From contig QCEM01000001.1 of the NCBI GenBank assembly GCA_003280605.1, forward strand, positions 1-64,000: a stretch of DNA of 64,000 bases. Reading direction: 5' to 3'. The notes under the pieces are model-generated. The model had not been told where the DNA came from and searched no databases. It saw nothing but the letters and a program-made list of their open reading frames with translations. Shown one piece after another: positions 35,990 through 45,085 of the stretch (position 1 is the stretch's first letter; every line of letters starts with the position of its first letter). This stretch comes from SAR116 cluster bacterium AG-355-O21 (GTDB lineage: Bacteria > Pseudomonadota > Alphaproteobacteria > Thalassobaculales > Thalassobaculaceae). A program made the translations under genes and the position numbers.

Positions 35990-36286
35990 ATTCGGATATT
36001 GCGTTTAGGCTAGCTTTTTCAGGCGCTTTTCATCAATGTGACTCAAATTGATATAATAAAACTACTTGTCTTGTTATTTTAAACTGTTATTTTCTACTGG
36101 TTCTTTTTTCAACCATAATAAGAATTTTTCATGAAAAACAGCAGTTATTCACCGAAACAAAAAAATATACGAATAGCCAAATGACCATCAAACCACAGTA
36201 TGAATATACGTTTGTATCACCTCAAAATCCGCAAAGGCGCGATATGATCAGCCGTTAAAACTGGATGAATAAGGCAGGGAGCCGGT
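35990..36286. other. AT-rich intergenic region with a perfect palindrome
   Basis: This 297-nt gap is visibly richer in A and T than the rest of the window and has no credible reading frame. It separates the divergent subtilase and alpha-CTD-like genes, so both promoters should be here. A perfect 14-bp palindrome TTTTTCATGAAAAA lies at 36125-36138. Repeated TTATT and ATATACG-like words occur (near 36168 and 36204). Low GC next to two unusual genes suggests transfer. AGGGAG before 36287 is the ribosome site of the next gene. Confidence 0.55.
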
Positions 36287-36616
36287 ATGTCATCACTCAG
36301 AAAACTGGACCCAACAACGTCTGTAGGCGAGCTATTCTCGAGCGGTGAAATTAGCAATCGGACGCTTTCCGCAGTACGACGAGCTTTCATCGAAATCTAT
36401 GGACCGGAAATCACACCCTACAATCCGCGCTTGCAGGATTTCATCTATATCCCGCCCGAGGTGCTGTTAAAGCAGCCCAATTTCGGCGCTCAATCTTTAC
36501 TAAAATTAGACGCTATTTGCACACGTGCGGGGGTCACGATCGGTGCCAAGTTTGAACAACAGGACTTGCAGCTCGGTAAATATCTTGACGCGATATGGGC
36601 GCATTCATCGCGTTAA
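36287..36616 (+). CDS. Orphan protein resembling the RNA polymerase alpha C-terminal domain
   Basis: A 109-residue protein with AGGGAG 5 nt before its ATG. Residues 57-86 (PEVLLKQPNFGAQSLLKLDA, then ICTRAGVTIG) follow the helix-hairpin-helix of RpoA alpha-CTD, where LxxxPNFGrKSLnEIkevLxxxGlxLG is typical. The N-terminal part (SVGELFSSGEISNRTLSAVR) could be the earlier alpha-CTD helices, rearranged. There is no alpha N-terminal domain, so it cannot assemble polymerase by itself. It may bind DNA or a sigma factor/activator that normally contacts alpha-CTD. It stands between an AT-rich gap and the photolyase. The function is unknown. Confidence 0.6.
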   Translation: MSSLRKLDPTTSVGELFSSGEISNRTLSAVRRAFIEIYGPEITPYNPRLQDFIYIPPEVLLKQPNFGAQSLLKLDAICTRAGVTIGAKFEQQDLQLGKYLDAIWAHSSR

Positions 36617-36756
36617 TAAAATCCTCCCCAAAGGCCTCCTTGAAACATTCTCAAGCAGACACAAAAGCGCGGGTTTTGCGGCCGAAAGTTAATCTAAAGT
36701 CACCACCGAACCGTATCCTACTGTGATAATCGCCATCAATCCGTAGGAACACACCC

Positions 36757-38301
36757 ATGCATGTGGTTTGGTATAAGCGTGACTTGCGGGTTCATGACCA
36801 CGCCGCTCTTTGTGCTGCTGCCGCCGCCGGAGAGGTTTTGGCTCTCTACATCCTGGAGCCGGACCTTTGGCGGCAGCCGGATAGTGCGCCGCGCCATTGG
36901 CAGGTGATACGGGCGGCGTTAACCGAGTTGGACACAGAGCTGCGCCGCCTAGGTCTTCGCCTGACGGTCCGCAACGGCGATGCGTTGGCGGTTTTTAAAA
37001 GCTTGCACCAGCAACAACCGATCACCACCATCTGGTCTTATCAAGAAACCGGTAACGCGTGGAGCTATGGTCGCGACAAGCAGCTTGCCGGCTGGCTTCG
37101 CGAGGCCGCAATTCGCTGGCAAGAACTGCCGCAGAACGGCGTCATTCGGGGCTTAAAATCACGCGATGGCTGGGCCCGGCAATGGGATAGGGTGATGGCA
37201 AAACCGCAATTGACCTTGCCCAATGTTACCGCCGCCTCGGGTTTTGACAGCGCCGACATTCCCCGCCATATGACGGGGCCCGATACCGCCCCTGGCGCAG
37301 CGAGCGACGAATTGCAGATTGGCGGTAGGGCCGCCGGGCAAGCATTATTAGACAGTTTTCTGAACAGCCGTGGCCGGGCCTATCACTTAGAAATGTCCAG
37401 CCCATTGAGCGCCGTTGACAGCTGTTCTCGGCTGTCCGTGCATCTGGCCACAGGCAGTCTATCGATGCGCGAAATTACCCAAGCAACATGGCAGCGGATG
37501 ATCCACGCCAAAGCGGACGATAGCGCCGCCGGCAAGCGCTGGCGACGCGCCTTGAGTGCCTATATCGGTCGGCTTCATTGGCATTGTCACTTCATTCAAA
37601 AGTTAGAGGATGCACCGGCAATCGAAATACGGAACATGCATCCCGGATATGACGGCCTGCGCGAGGGCGCATTCGACGAAGATAAATTCCGCGCCTGGTG
37701 CGACGGGCAAACCGGCTTTCCCTTTATCGACGCATGTATGCGATCATTGATCGCCACAGGGTGGATCAATTTTCGCATGCGGGCGATGCTTGTTGCTTTT
37801 GCAACCCAGCACCTGTGGCTGCATTGGCGCGAACCAGGACTGCACCTTGCCCGCCTGTTCACCGACTATGAACCGGGCATTCATTGGAGCCAAATGCAGA
37901 TGCAATCCGGCACCACCGGAATTAATACCGTGCGCATTTATAACCCTGTTAAACAGTCCCATGATCAGGACCCGGACGGTCACTTCATCCGCCGCTGGGT
38001 TCCCGAACTGGCCGCCCTGCCGGCCGAAGCCATCCACCAACCCTGGACCCTGGGTGAGCTTGAACTTGCAGGCTTTAACGTGCAACTTGGCGGTGACTAT
38101 CCGGCACCGATTGTCGATCATCTTGAGGCCGCCCGACGGGCCCGCGAACAGATTTACGCGATCCGCAAAAACCCCGCCTTTCGGGCCCATGCAGCAGATA
38201 TTCTGGCGCGCCATGGAAGTCGTAAAAACAGCCCTCGGCCGCGCCGTCAAAAAGCCCGCTCACAGGCCCCTAAATCTGACCAAGAAAGTTTCACCTTCTG
38301 A
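36757..38301 (+). CDS. DNA photolyase/cryptochrome family protein
   Basis: A 514-residue flavoprotein with the Rossmann antenna domain ([17 protein letters not shown]) and the helical FAD domain ([68 protein letters not shown]). A basic low-complexity tail follows. It is of the cryptochrome/photolyase type that often travels with DUF2256 and DUF427 genes, as here, and may be a blue-light sensor or a repair enzyme. Its stop overlaps the next start by one base. Confidence 0.88.
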   Translation: MHVVWYKRDLRVHDHAALCAAAAAGEVLALYILEPDLWRQPDSAPRHWQVIRAALTELDTELRRLGLRLTVRNGDALAVFKSLHQQQPITTIWSYQETGNAWSYGRDKQLAGWLREAAIRWQELPQNGVIRGLKSRDGWARQWDRVMAKPQLTLPNVTAASGFDSADIPRHMTGPDTAPGAASDELQIGGRAAGQALLDSFLNSRGRAYHLEMSSPLSAVDSCSRLSVHLATGSLSMREITQATWQRMIHAKADDSAAGKRWRRALSAYIGRLHWHCHFIQKLEDAPAIEIRNMHPGYDGLREGAFDEDKFRAWCDGQTGFPFIDACMRSLIATGWINFRMRAMLVAFATQHLWLHWREPGLHLARLFTDYEPGIHWSQMQMQSGTTGINTVRIYNPVKQSHDQDPDGHFIRRWVPELAALPAEAIHQPWTLGELELAGFNVQLGGDYPAPIVDHLEAARRAREQIYAIRKNPAFRAHAADILARHGSRKNSPRPRRQKARSQAPKSDQESFTF

Positions 38302-38480
38302 TGGCTCGTGCCCGCGCTAAAGCCGATCTGCCACACAAAGATTGTGTGACCTGTGGCCGCCCCTTTAGCTGGCGGCGCAAATGGGCAAACTGCTGGGACG
38401 ACGTCAAATATTGCTCTCAGCGCTGCCGCAATCACCGTGTAAAGGAACCAACTGATGCTGCGTCACCCAAAAGCGATTGA
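38301..38480 (+). CDS. DUF2256 zinc-ribbon protein
   Basis: A 59-residue protein missed by ORF length filters. It reads [20 protein letters not shown], then PFSWRRKWANCWDDVKYCSQ and RCR. Cys15-x2-Cys18 and Cys38-x3-Cys42 should bind zinc, and the PFxWRxKW core is the DUF2256 signature. Its ATG overlaps the photolyase stop by one base, so it is translationally coupled. Families with this domain are found next to cryptochrome/photolyase genes, but the function is not known. It overlaps the following DUF427 gene by 26 nt. Confidence 0.85.
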   Translation: MARARAKADLPHKDCVTCGRPFSWRRKWANCWDDVKYCSQRCRNHRVKEPTDAASPKSD

Positions 38481-38955
38481 GCCAGGCCCCGGCCAAGAAT
38501 CAGTTTGGGATTACCCGCGCCCGCCGCGGCTTGAGCCTGTTCGCGAACCCCTAAAGGTTGTTTTCGCAGGCCAAATCTTCGCCCAAACAACAGCTGGTTT
38601 TCGGGTTCTGGAAACCTCTCATCCGCCTGTCTATTATCTGCCGCCAAGCGCTGTTTCCGCCGGTGTCCTGCATAAATTTCCCGGCAGCAGCTATTGCGAG
38701 TTTAAGGGCGCTGCCGCCTATTGGTCGATCAACCTTGACGGCCAAACGGTTGAGCATGCGGCCTGGTCCTACCCAAATCCAACCACGTCCTTTGCCGCCC
38801 TGGCCGATTACCTTGCCTTTTACGCCTCAAAAGTCGATCAGTGCTGGGTCGGTGATGATTTAGTCGATGCCCAGGAAGGCGATTTCTATGGCGGTTGGAT
38901 CACCGATAAGGTGGTCGGGCCATTCAAAGGCGCGCCGGGAACGCGGTTTTGGTAA
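38455..38955 (+). CDS. DUF427 domain protein
   Basis: The 166-residue protein has the DUF427 pattern: SVWDYPRPPRLEP, KVVFAGQIFAQTTAGFRVLE, HPPVYYLPP, SSYCEFKGAAAYW and AAWSYPNPTTSFAALADYLAFYASKVD. There is no leader or membrane segment. The start overlaps the DUF2256 gene and has AAGGA 8 nt upstream. DUF427 proteins are small beta-tent fold proteins of unknown role often near photolyase or cryptochrome genes. It converges on the Fe-S photolyase with a 5-nt gap. Confidence 0.85.
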   Translation: MLRHPKAIEPGPGQESVWDYPRPPRLEPVREPLKVVFAGQIFAQTTAGFRVLETSHPPVYYLPPSAVSAGVLHKFPGSSYCEFKGAAAYWSINLDGQTVEHAAWSYPNPTTSFAALADYLAFYASKVDQCWVGDDLVDAQEGDFYGGWITDKVVGPFKGAPGTRFW

Positions 38956-38960
38956 CCTGC

Positions 38961-40493
38961 TTAAGCGTTGCCGAGGTCATCTAGAAATTGCGCCGCTTGT
39001 GCGCGGATTTCAACTTGGTGGTCAGCCTCAAAACGGTCCCAACTGCGATAAATTTGCGCCACCCTGGGGTTAACCGCTAAGCGGTCGCGGTGGCGGGCCA
39101 GAAAATCCCAATATAAGAAATTGAACGGACACGCCTCAGGGCCGGTGCGCTGTTTGACGTTATAGCGGCAATCGCGGCAATAGTTTGACATGCGGTTGAT
39201 ATAATTACCGCTGGCAGCATAGGGTTTCGATGCCAAGACGCCGCCATCGGCAAATTGGCTCATACCCAATGTATTCGGTGCTTCGACCCATTCATAAGCA
39301 TCGGCATAGACAGCTAAATACCAGGCATGAACTTGCCGTGGCTCGACCGCCGCCAACATCGCAAAATTACCGGTTACCATCAGCCGTTGGATATGATGGG
39401 CGTAAGCCTCGCGCTTGGTCTGACCGATACAATCAGCAAGACACGCCATATCGGTTTTTCCATGCCAATAAAAATCCGGTAATGGTCGATGATGGTCAAG
39501 TGCGTTTCGGTCGATATATTCCGGCATGAAGCGCCAATAAATGCCGCGCACAAACTCGCGCCAGCCTATCACTTGGCGAATGAACCCTTCGGCAGCGTTA
39601 ATCGCCACTTTGCCGTCCGCATAGGCCCGTTCGACCTGCCGGCAAACCTGCAGCGGATCAAGCAGGCCGACATTCAAATAAAGCCCGATAACCGCATGAA
39701 ACATGAACGGCGTATCGCGCTGCATCGCATCTTGATAATCGCCGAATTGCGGCAAGCGCTGGGCAATGAAATCAGCTACCGATTGTTCCGCATCAGCGGC
39801 CGTGACGGCAAACCAAAAGGGGGTCAAATCGCCAAAATGATCGGGAAACCATGCGTCAACCAACGCCAAAACATCGGTTGTGATTTGGTCGGGTTGAAAC
39901 CGTGTCGGTGCTGGTGTTTGCAGGCCGCCACGCGGCGGTTTGCGGTTATCATGGTCAAAATTCCACTTGCCGCCCGCCGGCACCTCATCGTCCATCAATA
40001 AGCCGGTAGAGCGCCGCATATCACGGTAAAAATACTCCATCCGTAACTGCTTTCGGCCTTCGGCCCAGCGGTCAAAGGTCGCGTGGCTGCAAAGGAACCG
40101 ATCATCTTCAAGCAGACTGACATTTGCTGCCTGCAATGCCGAGAGCAGGCGCCATTCCCCCGGCCGCGTCGCAGCTGCTTGCCGAAGACCGTGGCGGGCC
40201 AGGGCACGGCCAATCTCACCGATGATAGTGCCGGTATTTTCAGGGTCATCAAGGCTGACGTAGTCCACTTGCCAACCCGCCGCGCGCAGCCGGTCGCGGA
40301 AATGCCGCATCGCCGAGAGAATGAAGGCAATCTTTTTGCGGTGATGGGGCACATAGGTGCCTTCCTCGCGGGCTTCTACCATCAACACCCGATCACAGCT
40401 TTGATCGCCGCTCGCAAGGACACTGAGCCGCTCCGATAATTGATCACCAAGCACCAGTAAAATCCTGCCGCCGGCCGATGCTGTGCTGTCCAT
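38961..40493 (-). CDS. Fe-S bacterial (6-4) photolyase / cryptochrome (FeS-BCP)
   Basis: This 510-residue protein belongs to the deoxyribodipyrimidine photolyase-related group with an iron-sulfur cluster. The cluster cysteines are at 351, 439, 442 and 455 (DMACLADCIG and NYCRDCRYNVKQRTGPEACP), matching the four-cysteine layout of Agrobacterium PhrB. The N-terminal VLGDQLS antenna motif and the C-terminal NTLGMSQFADGG FAD region are present. It repairs UV (6-4) lesions or senses light. ATG 40493 has GAGG upstream; the open frame to 40538 lacks such a site. Confidence 0.9.
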   Translation of the reverse strand: MDSTASAGGRILLVLGDQLSERLSVLASGDQSCDRVLMVEAREEGTYVPHHRKKIAFILSAMRHFRDRLRAAGWQVDYVSLDDPENTGTIIGEIGRALARHGLRQAAATRPGEWRLLSALQAANVSLLEDDRFLCSHATFDRWAEGRKQLRMEYFYRDMRRSTGLLMDDEVPAGGKWNFDHDNRKPPRGGLQTPAPTRFQPDQITTDVLALVDAWFPDHFGDLTPFWFAVTAADAEQSVADFIAQRLPQFGDYQDAMQRDTPFMFHAVIGLYLNVGLLDPLQVCRQVERAYADGKVAINAAEGFIRQVIGWREFVRGIYWRFMPEYIDRNALDHHRPLPDFYWHGKTDMACLADCIGQTKREAYAHHIQRLMVTGNFAMLAAVEPRQVHAWYLAVYADAYEWVEAPNTLGMSQFADGGVLASKPYAASGNYINRMSNYCRDCRYNVKQRTGPEACPFNFLYWDFLARHRDRLAVNPRVAQIYRSWDRFEADHQVEIRAQAAQFLDDLGNA

Positions 40494-40637
40494 GCTGTGC
40501 GCCTCTATCGCGTTGCCGATGGGGATGAGATAGATCAACGCCGGATCGATGGAAGCCCTGTGCCGATTGCCGCTTGATTAACGCCGCGATCATGCCATGT
40601 CATGAGTACCAAATGCGGCGTGAATAGGAACCAAGAG

Positions 40638-40835
40638 ATGACCATAGAAACACCAAAATCAATGGGCCGGGTAATGGGCATTGAAGATAACGGCGATATT
40701 ATTCACGTTGAATTTGAGACCGAGAACGGCGAGACCGTTGCTGGTATTTACGAGTTAATCGGTTGGACTGAGGCACCAAAGGCCGTGAAAATGGCCGTTG
40801 AACAAGAGCTCTGGGTGCCCAAAAAACTGAATTAA
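40638..40835 (+). CDS. Small unknown protein
   Basis: This 65-residue acidic protein (MTIETPKSMGRVMGIEDNGD...) shows a small beta-sheet pattern (IIHVEFETENGETVAGIYEL) and no membrane segment. The ATG at 40638 follows AAGAG; the frame opens 12 codons earlier at 40602. It is not recognised. It stands alone between the photolyase and an EamA carrier. Reality as a gene is supported by its codon pattern and a plausible ribosome site only. Confidence 0.5.
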   Translation: MTIETPKSMGRVMGIEDNGDIIHVEFETENGETVAGIYELIGWTEAPKAVKMAVEQELWVPKKLN

Positions 40836-40974
40836 ATCAACATTCAAAATTATTCCTTGTCGGCCGGCACTTTCCGTTAAACACTGATTTAGCTGTTTGC
40901 TTTCACTGCATGGGCGTGGATATGCCGCCGCGGAATTTATCGTCGATCAGACCTGCCACGACCGCTCTTGCTGC

Positions 40975-41853
40975 ATGAGCACGCAGCCTAGGTCGCATTT
41001 GCATGGTTTGATTTTGGCGATTGTTGGGGTGTTGGTGTTAACCCCCGACTCGCTGCTTGTGCGGTTGATCGCAACCGATCCCTGGACCCTTTTGTTTTGG
41101 CGCGGCTTAGGTGTTGCCAGCGGTTTGTCGGTGGTCTTTTTGGCGCGCTACAAACGGCGATGGCGGGCGGAAATGATTGCGATTGGCTGGCGACTTGTGC
41201 CCAGCGCCATGGTGATTGCGCTTGGCTCTATCTTTTTTATTCTGTCGCTGTCGGCCACCTCGGTTGCAAACACCCTTCTTTTGATCAGCACGGCACCACT
41301 TTTTGCCGCTTTAATCGGATCGTTTTTTCTGGCTGAACGCACCAACAGGGCCACCTGGATAGCCATCGTCATCGGCTTTAGCGGCATTATCGTCATCGTT
41401 TTTGACGGCTTATCCACCTTGGGCTTTGATGCGGTACCCTGGGGTGAGGTCTTTGCGTTATGCACAGCGCTGACATTGGCACTGCAGTTTTCCCTGGTAC
41501 GCGCCGCCCGTGATGTGGATATGACGCCATCGGTCATCGCCGGATCCCTGTTGTTCTCCGGCCTTGGCCTGATCATCGCTCAGGATGTCAGCTTGCCGAC
41601 CAACAGTTTGCTGATGGTCGGAGTTCTGAGCTTGATTATTCTGCCGATCTCATTCATCTGTCTGACTTATGCGCCGCGCTATCTGCCGGCTCCGGAAGTC
41701 AGCTTGATCCTGTTGCTGGAAACAGTGATAGCACCATTTTGGGTTTGGGCGGTATTGGCCGAGACACCGGCAACCGCCAGCCTTCTGGGCGGCGCGGTCA
41801 TCCTGGCGGCATTAATTGGTCACAGCATTTATGCCGGGCACAGGCGACGCTAA
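40975..41853 (+). CDS. EamA/DMT-family transporter
   Basis: The 292-residue protein has ten hydrophobic segments in two five-helix repeats, the drug/metabolite transporter pattern. The first repeat includes WTLLFWRGLGVASGLSVVF and the ISTAPLFAALIGSFFLAERT motif typical of EamA; the second ends AVILAALIGHSIYAG. ATG 40975 gives the family-like N-terminus, although no strong ribosome site is visible. The substrate is unknown. A second EamA gene is at 56959. Confidence 0.85.
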   Translation: MSTQPRSHLHGLILAIVGVLVLTPDSLLVRLIATDPWTLLFWRGLGVASGLSVVFLARYKRRWRAEMIAIGWRLVPSAMVIALGSIFFILSLSATSVANTLLLISTAPLFAALIGSFFLAERTNRATWIAIVIGFSGIIVIVFDGLSTLGFDAVPWGEVFALCTALTLALQFSLVRAARDVDMTPSVIAGSLLFSGLGLIIAQDVSLPTNSLLMVGVLSLIILPISFICLTYAPRYLPAPEVSLILLLETVIAPFWVWAVLAETPATASLLGGAVILAALIGHSIYAGHRRR

Positions 41854-41862
41854 GCTTTGCCC

Positions 41863-42639
41863 TTAGCGACCTTCAAAAACAGGTTTGCTCTTGTCTAAAA
41901 AGGCCCGGAACCCGGTTTGAAAATCAGCGCTATCAAAACAATCATAGCCTTCATCAAGTTCGGCGTCGGTCAATGGCGTCGGATCCAGCAAACGGTACAA
42001 AAACTTTTTATGCCAGCGTGCCGATAATGGGGCACCTTCCGCAATTTTACGCGCCCATTGCGCACCTGCATCGTCAATAGCATCATCTGCAACCACTTTA
42101 TTCACCAGCCCCAATCGCAAAGCATCATCGGCACTAAGCAAATCGCCAACCAACAAAATCTCAAACAATGCATTGACGCCGAATTTTGCGACCAGCGGGC
42201 GCAATTCTTCGGGCGATTCAACCAATCCCAAGCGCTTGATCGGCACCCCGAAGCGGGCTGATTGTGTGCTAATTCGCAAATCGCACATTGCCGCCAAACC
42301 AAGCCCGCCACCAACACATGCCCCCTCGATTAGGGCCAAGGTTGGATGCCGGCAGGCCTGCACCGCCGCCATCGCCGGATTGGAAATTGCAGCGTAGGCA
42401 ACGGCCTGCTCCCGAGTCGAACGCTTCTGCTCAAATTCTGAGATATCTGCACCCGCCGCAAAAGCTTTACCGCCGGCACCACGAAAAATAACACAGCGAA
42501 TATCATGGTCATCGTCAAGCTCCGCCATGGCCGCGCTAATACCGGAAAACATTTCTAAATTCATCGCGTTCATGCGCTCCGGGGCGTTCAACAAAACTGT
42601 CGCAACAGCCCCGTCGCGGGTGACTTCTATGGCACTCAT
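41863..42639 (-). CDS. Enoyl-CoA hydratase/isomerase family protein
   Basis: A crotonase-fold protein of 258 aa. The oxyanion-hole segments are FAAGADISEFEQK and GACVGGGLGLAAMCDLRIS, followed by FGVPIKRLGL. It would hydrate an enoyl-CoA or carry out a related reaction. Its ATG overlaps the upstream CoA-transferase stop by 4 nt, so the two are coupled: a CoA-transferase would load an acid and this enzyme act on the CoA ester. The substrate is unknown. Confidence 0.88.
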   Translation of the reverse strand: MSAIEVTRDGAVATVLLNAPERMNAMNLEMFSGISAAMAELDDDHDIRCVIFRGAGGKAFAAGADISEFEQKRSTREQAVAYAAISNPAMAAVQACRHPTLALIEGACVGGGLGLAAMCDLRISTQSARFGVPIKRLGLVESPEELRPLVAKFGVNALFEILLVGDLLSADDALRLGLVNKVVADDAIDDAGAQWARKIAEGAPLSARWHKKFLYRLLDPTPLTDAELDEGYDCFDSADFQTGFRAFLDKSKPVFEGR

Positions 42640-43874
42640 GATGCAACCTCTGTGTCTGTAATATCGCCTAAATGAATTGCCCCGGCAGCAGCCAGCGCAG
42701 CTATCTCTTGGTTATCATATCCGTACTCATTGAGAACTTCCCGGGTATGCTGGCCAAACACCGGCGCCGGCGTTGCCACCTGGCCTGGGGTTTCGTTCAT
42801 TTTTATGGGCAGGCCAATGGTTTGCATATCGCCGGCCACGGGATGATGCAACCAGGGAACCATGTCGCGGGCAATCACTTGCGGGTCGTTATGCATCGCG
42901 TTGATGTCAAGGATCGGTCCTGCCGGCACCCCTTCGCGATCGAATAAATCTAGCCATTCGGCGCTGCTTGCGGTGGTGAAGACCTGCTCAAGCTCGGTGA
43001 TCAGTTCGGCACGGTTTTCCATGCGGCCGGCATTTTCACGAAACCGTGGATCAACAGCTAAGTCCGATCGGCCAATGACCTCCATCGCCCGCGCCCAAAC
43101 CCGTTGGTTGGCGGCACCTAAGTTGATGTAACCATCCTTGGTACGAACGGCCTGATAGGGAGCATTTAAAGGATGCGCCGAGCCAAGCGCCTGTGGTGCT
43201 AAGCCTGTGGCGAAGGCAATTGCTGACTGCCAATAGGTCAAGGTGATGCCGGCTTCAAACAACGACGTGTCGACCATCTGGCCCTCGCCGGTTTTCAATT
43301 TATGGGTATAGGCGGAGACGACCCCCAACGCTAGCAGGATGCCTGCCACAATATCGCAGACCGGCGGGCCAACTTTAACCGGCGGGCCGTCTGGCCGCTC
43401 GCCTGTGACGCTCATCAAGCCACTCATGCCCTGGGCAACCAGATCAAAGCCGGCGCGGGCACCATAAGGCCCGGTCCGCCCAAACCCGGAAATGGCGGCG
43501 TAAATAATACCTGGGTTAAGCTTTTTCAGCGCCTCATAGCCAAATCCCAGACGTTCCATCACCCCCGGGCGATAATTTTCCGTGACCACATCTGCATCGG
43601 CAAGCAAGCGGTGCAAAACAGCTTTTCCGCCTTCGGTCTTCAGGTCGACCACAATGCCGCGTTTATTCCGGTTCATCATCATGTAAGACGCCGATTCCCC
43701 GGCAATCGCAGGCGGCACCGTGCGGCGGGTATCATCACCACCATCGATTTTTTCGACCTTGATCACATCGGCACCAAGATCGGCCAACATCAGCCCGCAG
43801 GTTGGTCCCGCCATAACATGACAAAGTTCAATGACTTTGACGCCCGCTAAGGGACCAAAACGTTTCTTCGACAT
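42636..43874 (-). CDS. Family III CoA-transferase (CaiB/BaiF)
   Basis: A 412-residue CaiB/BaiF protein with the start FGPLAGVKVIELCHVMAGPT and then MLADLGADVIKVEKIDGGDD, the central GFGRTGPYGARAGFDLVAQG and a C-terminal EGVPAGPILDINAMHNDPQ. ATG 43874 has GGAGC about 9 nt upstream; the open frame to 43994 has no family match. It is coupled to an enoyl-CoA hydratase (4-nt overlap). A role in breakdown of a short-chain or branched acid is likely. It diverges from asparaginase. Confidence 0.88.
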   Translation of the reverse strand: MSKKRFGPLAGVKVIELCHVMAGPTCGLMLADLGADVIKVEKIDGGDDTRRTVPPAIAGESASYMMMNRNKRGIVVDLKTEGGKAVLHRLLADADVVTENYRPGVMERLGFGYEALKKLNPGIIYAAISGFGRTGPYGARAGFDLVAQGMSGLMSVTGERPDGPPVKVGPPVCDIVAGILLALGVVSAYTHKLKTGEGQMVDTSLFEAGITLTYWQSAIAFATGLAPQALGSAHPLNAPYQAVRTKDGYINLGAANQRVWARAMEVIGRSDLAVDPRFRENAGRMENRAELITELEQVFTTASSAEWLDLFDREGVPAGPILDINAMHNDPQVIARDMVPWLHHPVAGDMQTIGLPIKMNETPGQVATPAPVFGQHTREVLNEYGYDNQEIAALAAAGAIHLGDITDTEVAS

Positions 43875-44015
43875 AATCAGCAGCTCCGCGTGCGAGGGTG
43901 GGACCCGTATCCGGCCATGAACATCGCCGGCCGTCAAGATAGCTTGCTGTCTCTTGCGGCGCGGCGCACTTTCAGACATCGTGAGGGATAACACGTATTT
44001 GGATAGAGGCCCTTT

Positions 44016-45056
44016 ATGACCAAACCTAAAATTACGGTGATTTCCCTTGGCGGGACGATTTCGATGGTCAAAGGCACGACCGGGGTTACTCCTGGTTTGA
44101 ATGCTGATGATTTAATTGCCGCCGCCCCCGGTATTGATGAGATTGCGATATTAACGGCCGAATCGCGGCCCCCTGTCGGCAGTTCCGATCTGTCTTTGCC
44201 GGAGATTTTTTCAGTTGCCCAACGGGTGGTTGAGCTGGCAGCCAGCGGCGATGCAGACGGCGTGGTCATTACCCAAGGTACCGATACCTTGGAGGAAACC
44301 AGCTTCTTGATGGATCTTTTACTCGATCCGCCTATTCCGGTGGTCATGATGGGTGCCATGCGGCATCCTTTATCAACATCACCGGACGGTGCCGGCAACC
44401 TGGCCAATGCTGTTCGTTTGGCCGCCGACCCGCGGGTCGGCAAGCGCTTCAGCGACCTTGGTGTGATGGTCGTTATGCTGGACCAGGCCTGGGCGGCCGT
44501 CGATGTGGCCAAAGCCAATAGCCATCGCATTGATGCCTTCACGGCCCCTGAAACAGGGCCGGTGGCCGTTTTTGTCGAGGATCGTTGCCGGTTGGTAAGT
44601 TTCCCCGACCGGGCCTGGAAACGCGCCGTCCAACGCTTTGATTTCCTCAATCAGGTGAAGGTTGAGGCGCTGACCACAAAACCTGTTGCCATTGCCCCGA
44701 TGAGCCTTGGTGAAGCGGGTGGAAGCCTGGCGGCGATGGCCAAAGATGACGATATGTTTGGCTATCACGGGATGGTTATTTCGGCGCTGGGCGGCGGCCA
44801 TGTTCCGGCCCGGGTGGTGCCGGCGTTGGTGGCGCTTTTGGCACGGATGCCGGTGGTTATCAGCGGCCGCATGGGCAGCGGTTACCTCTTGCAGAAAACC
44901 TATGAGGTACCTGGCTCAGAAATTGATTTGGTGGCCCGCGGCTTCAGCTATGCCGGCCGCTTGCCGCCCATTAAGGCGCGCCTGCTGCTGGCTTTGATGC
45001 TGGCAAGCGATATCCCACGCGCAGAAATTGAGACCCTGTGGCTGGATCTTAACTAA
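44016..45056 (+). CDS. L-asparaginase (type I/II family)
   Basis: Asparaginase hydrolyses asparagine to aspartate and ammonia. The 346-residue protein has the two threonine motifs: VISLGGTISM near residue 10 and VVITQGTDTLEETSF near 85. No signal peptide is seen, so it is cytoplasmic. GAGGCCC precedes the ATG. The gene diverges from the CoA-transferase and converges on era. Glutaminase activity is possible. Nitrogen salvage fits the other amidohydrolases in the window. Confidence 0.9.
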   Translation: MTKPKITVISLGGTISMVKGTTGVTPGLNADDLIAAAPGIDEIAILTAESRPPVGSSDLSLPEIFSVAQRVVELAASGDADGVVITQGTDTLEETSFLMDLLLDPPIPVVMMGAMRHPLSTSPDGAGNLANAVRLAADPRVGKRFSDLGVMVVMLDQAWAAVDVAKANSHRIDAFTAPETGPVAVFVEDRCRLVSFPDRAWKRAVQRFDFLNQVKVEALTTKPVAIAPMSLGEAGGSLAAMAKDDDMFGYHGMVISALGGGHVPARVVPALVALLARMPVVISGRMGSGYLLQKTYEVPGSEIDLVARGFSYAGRLPPIKARLLLALMLASDIPRAEIETLWLDLN

Positions 45057-45085
45057 GACCGTTTAGCAGGCCGCAAACACGCGCT

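Noticed and set aside
41863-43874. Enoyl-CoA hydratase as DmdD of a DMSP pathway
   Set aside because: It is coupled to a CoA-transferase and is far from the DmdA-like gene; the motifs seen are generic to crotonases.
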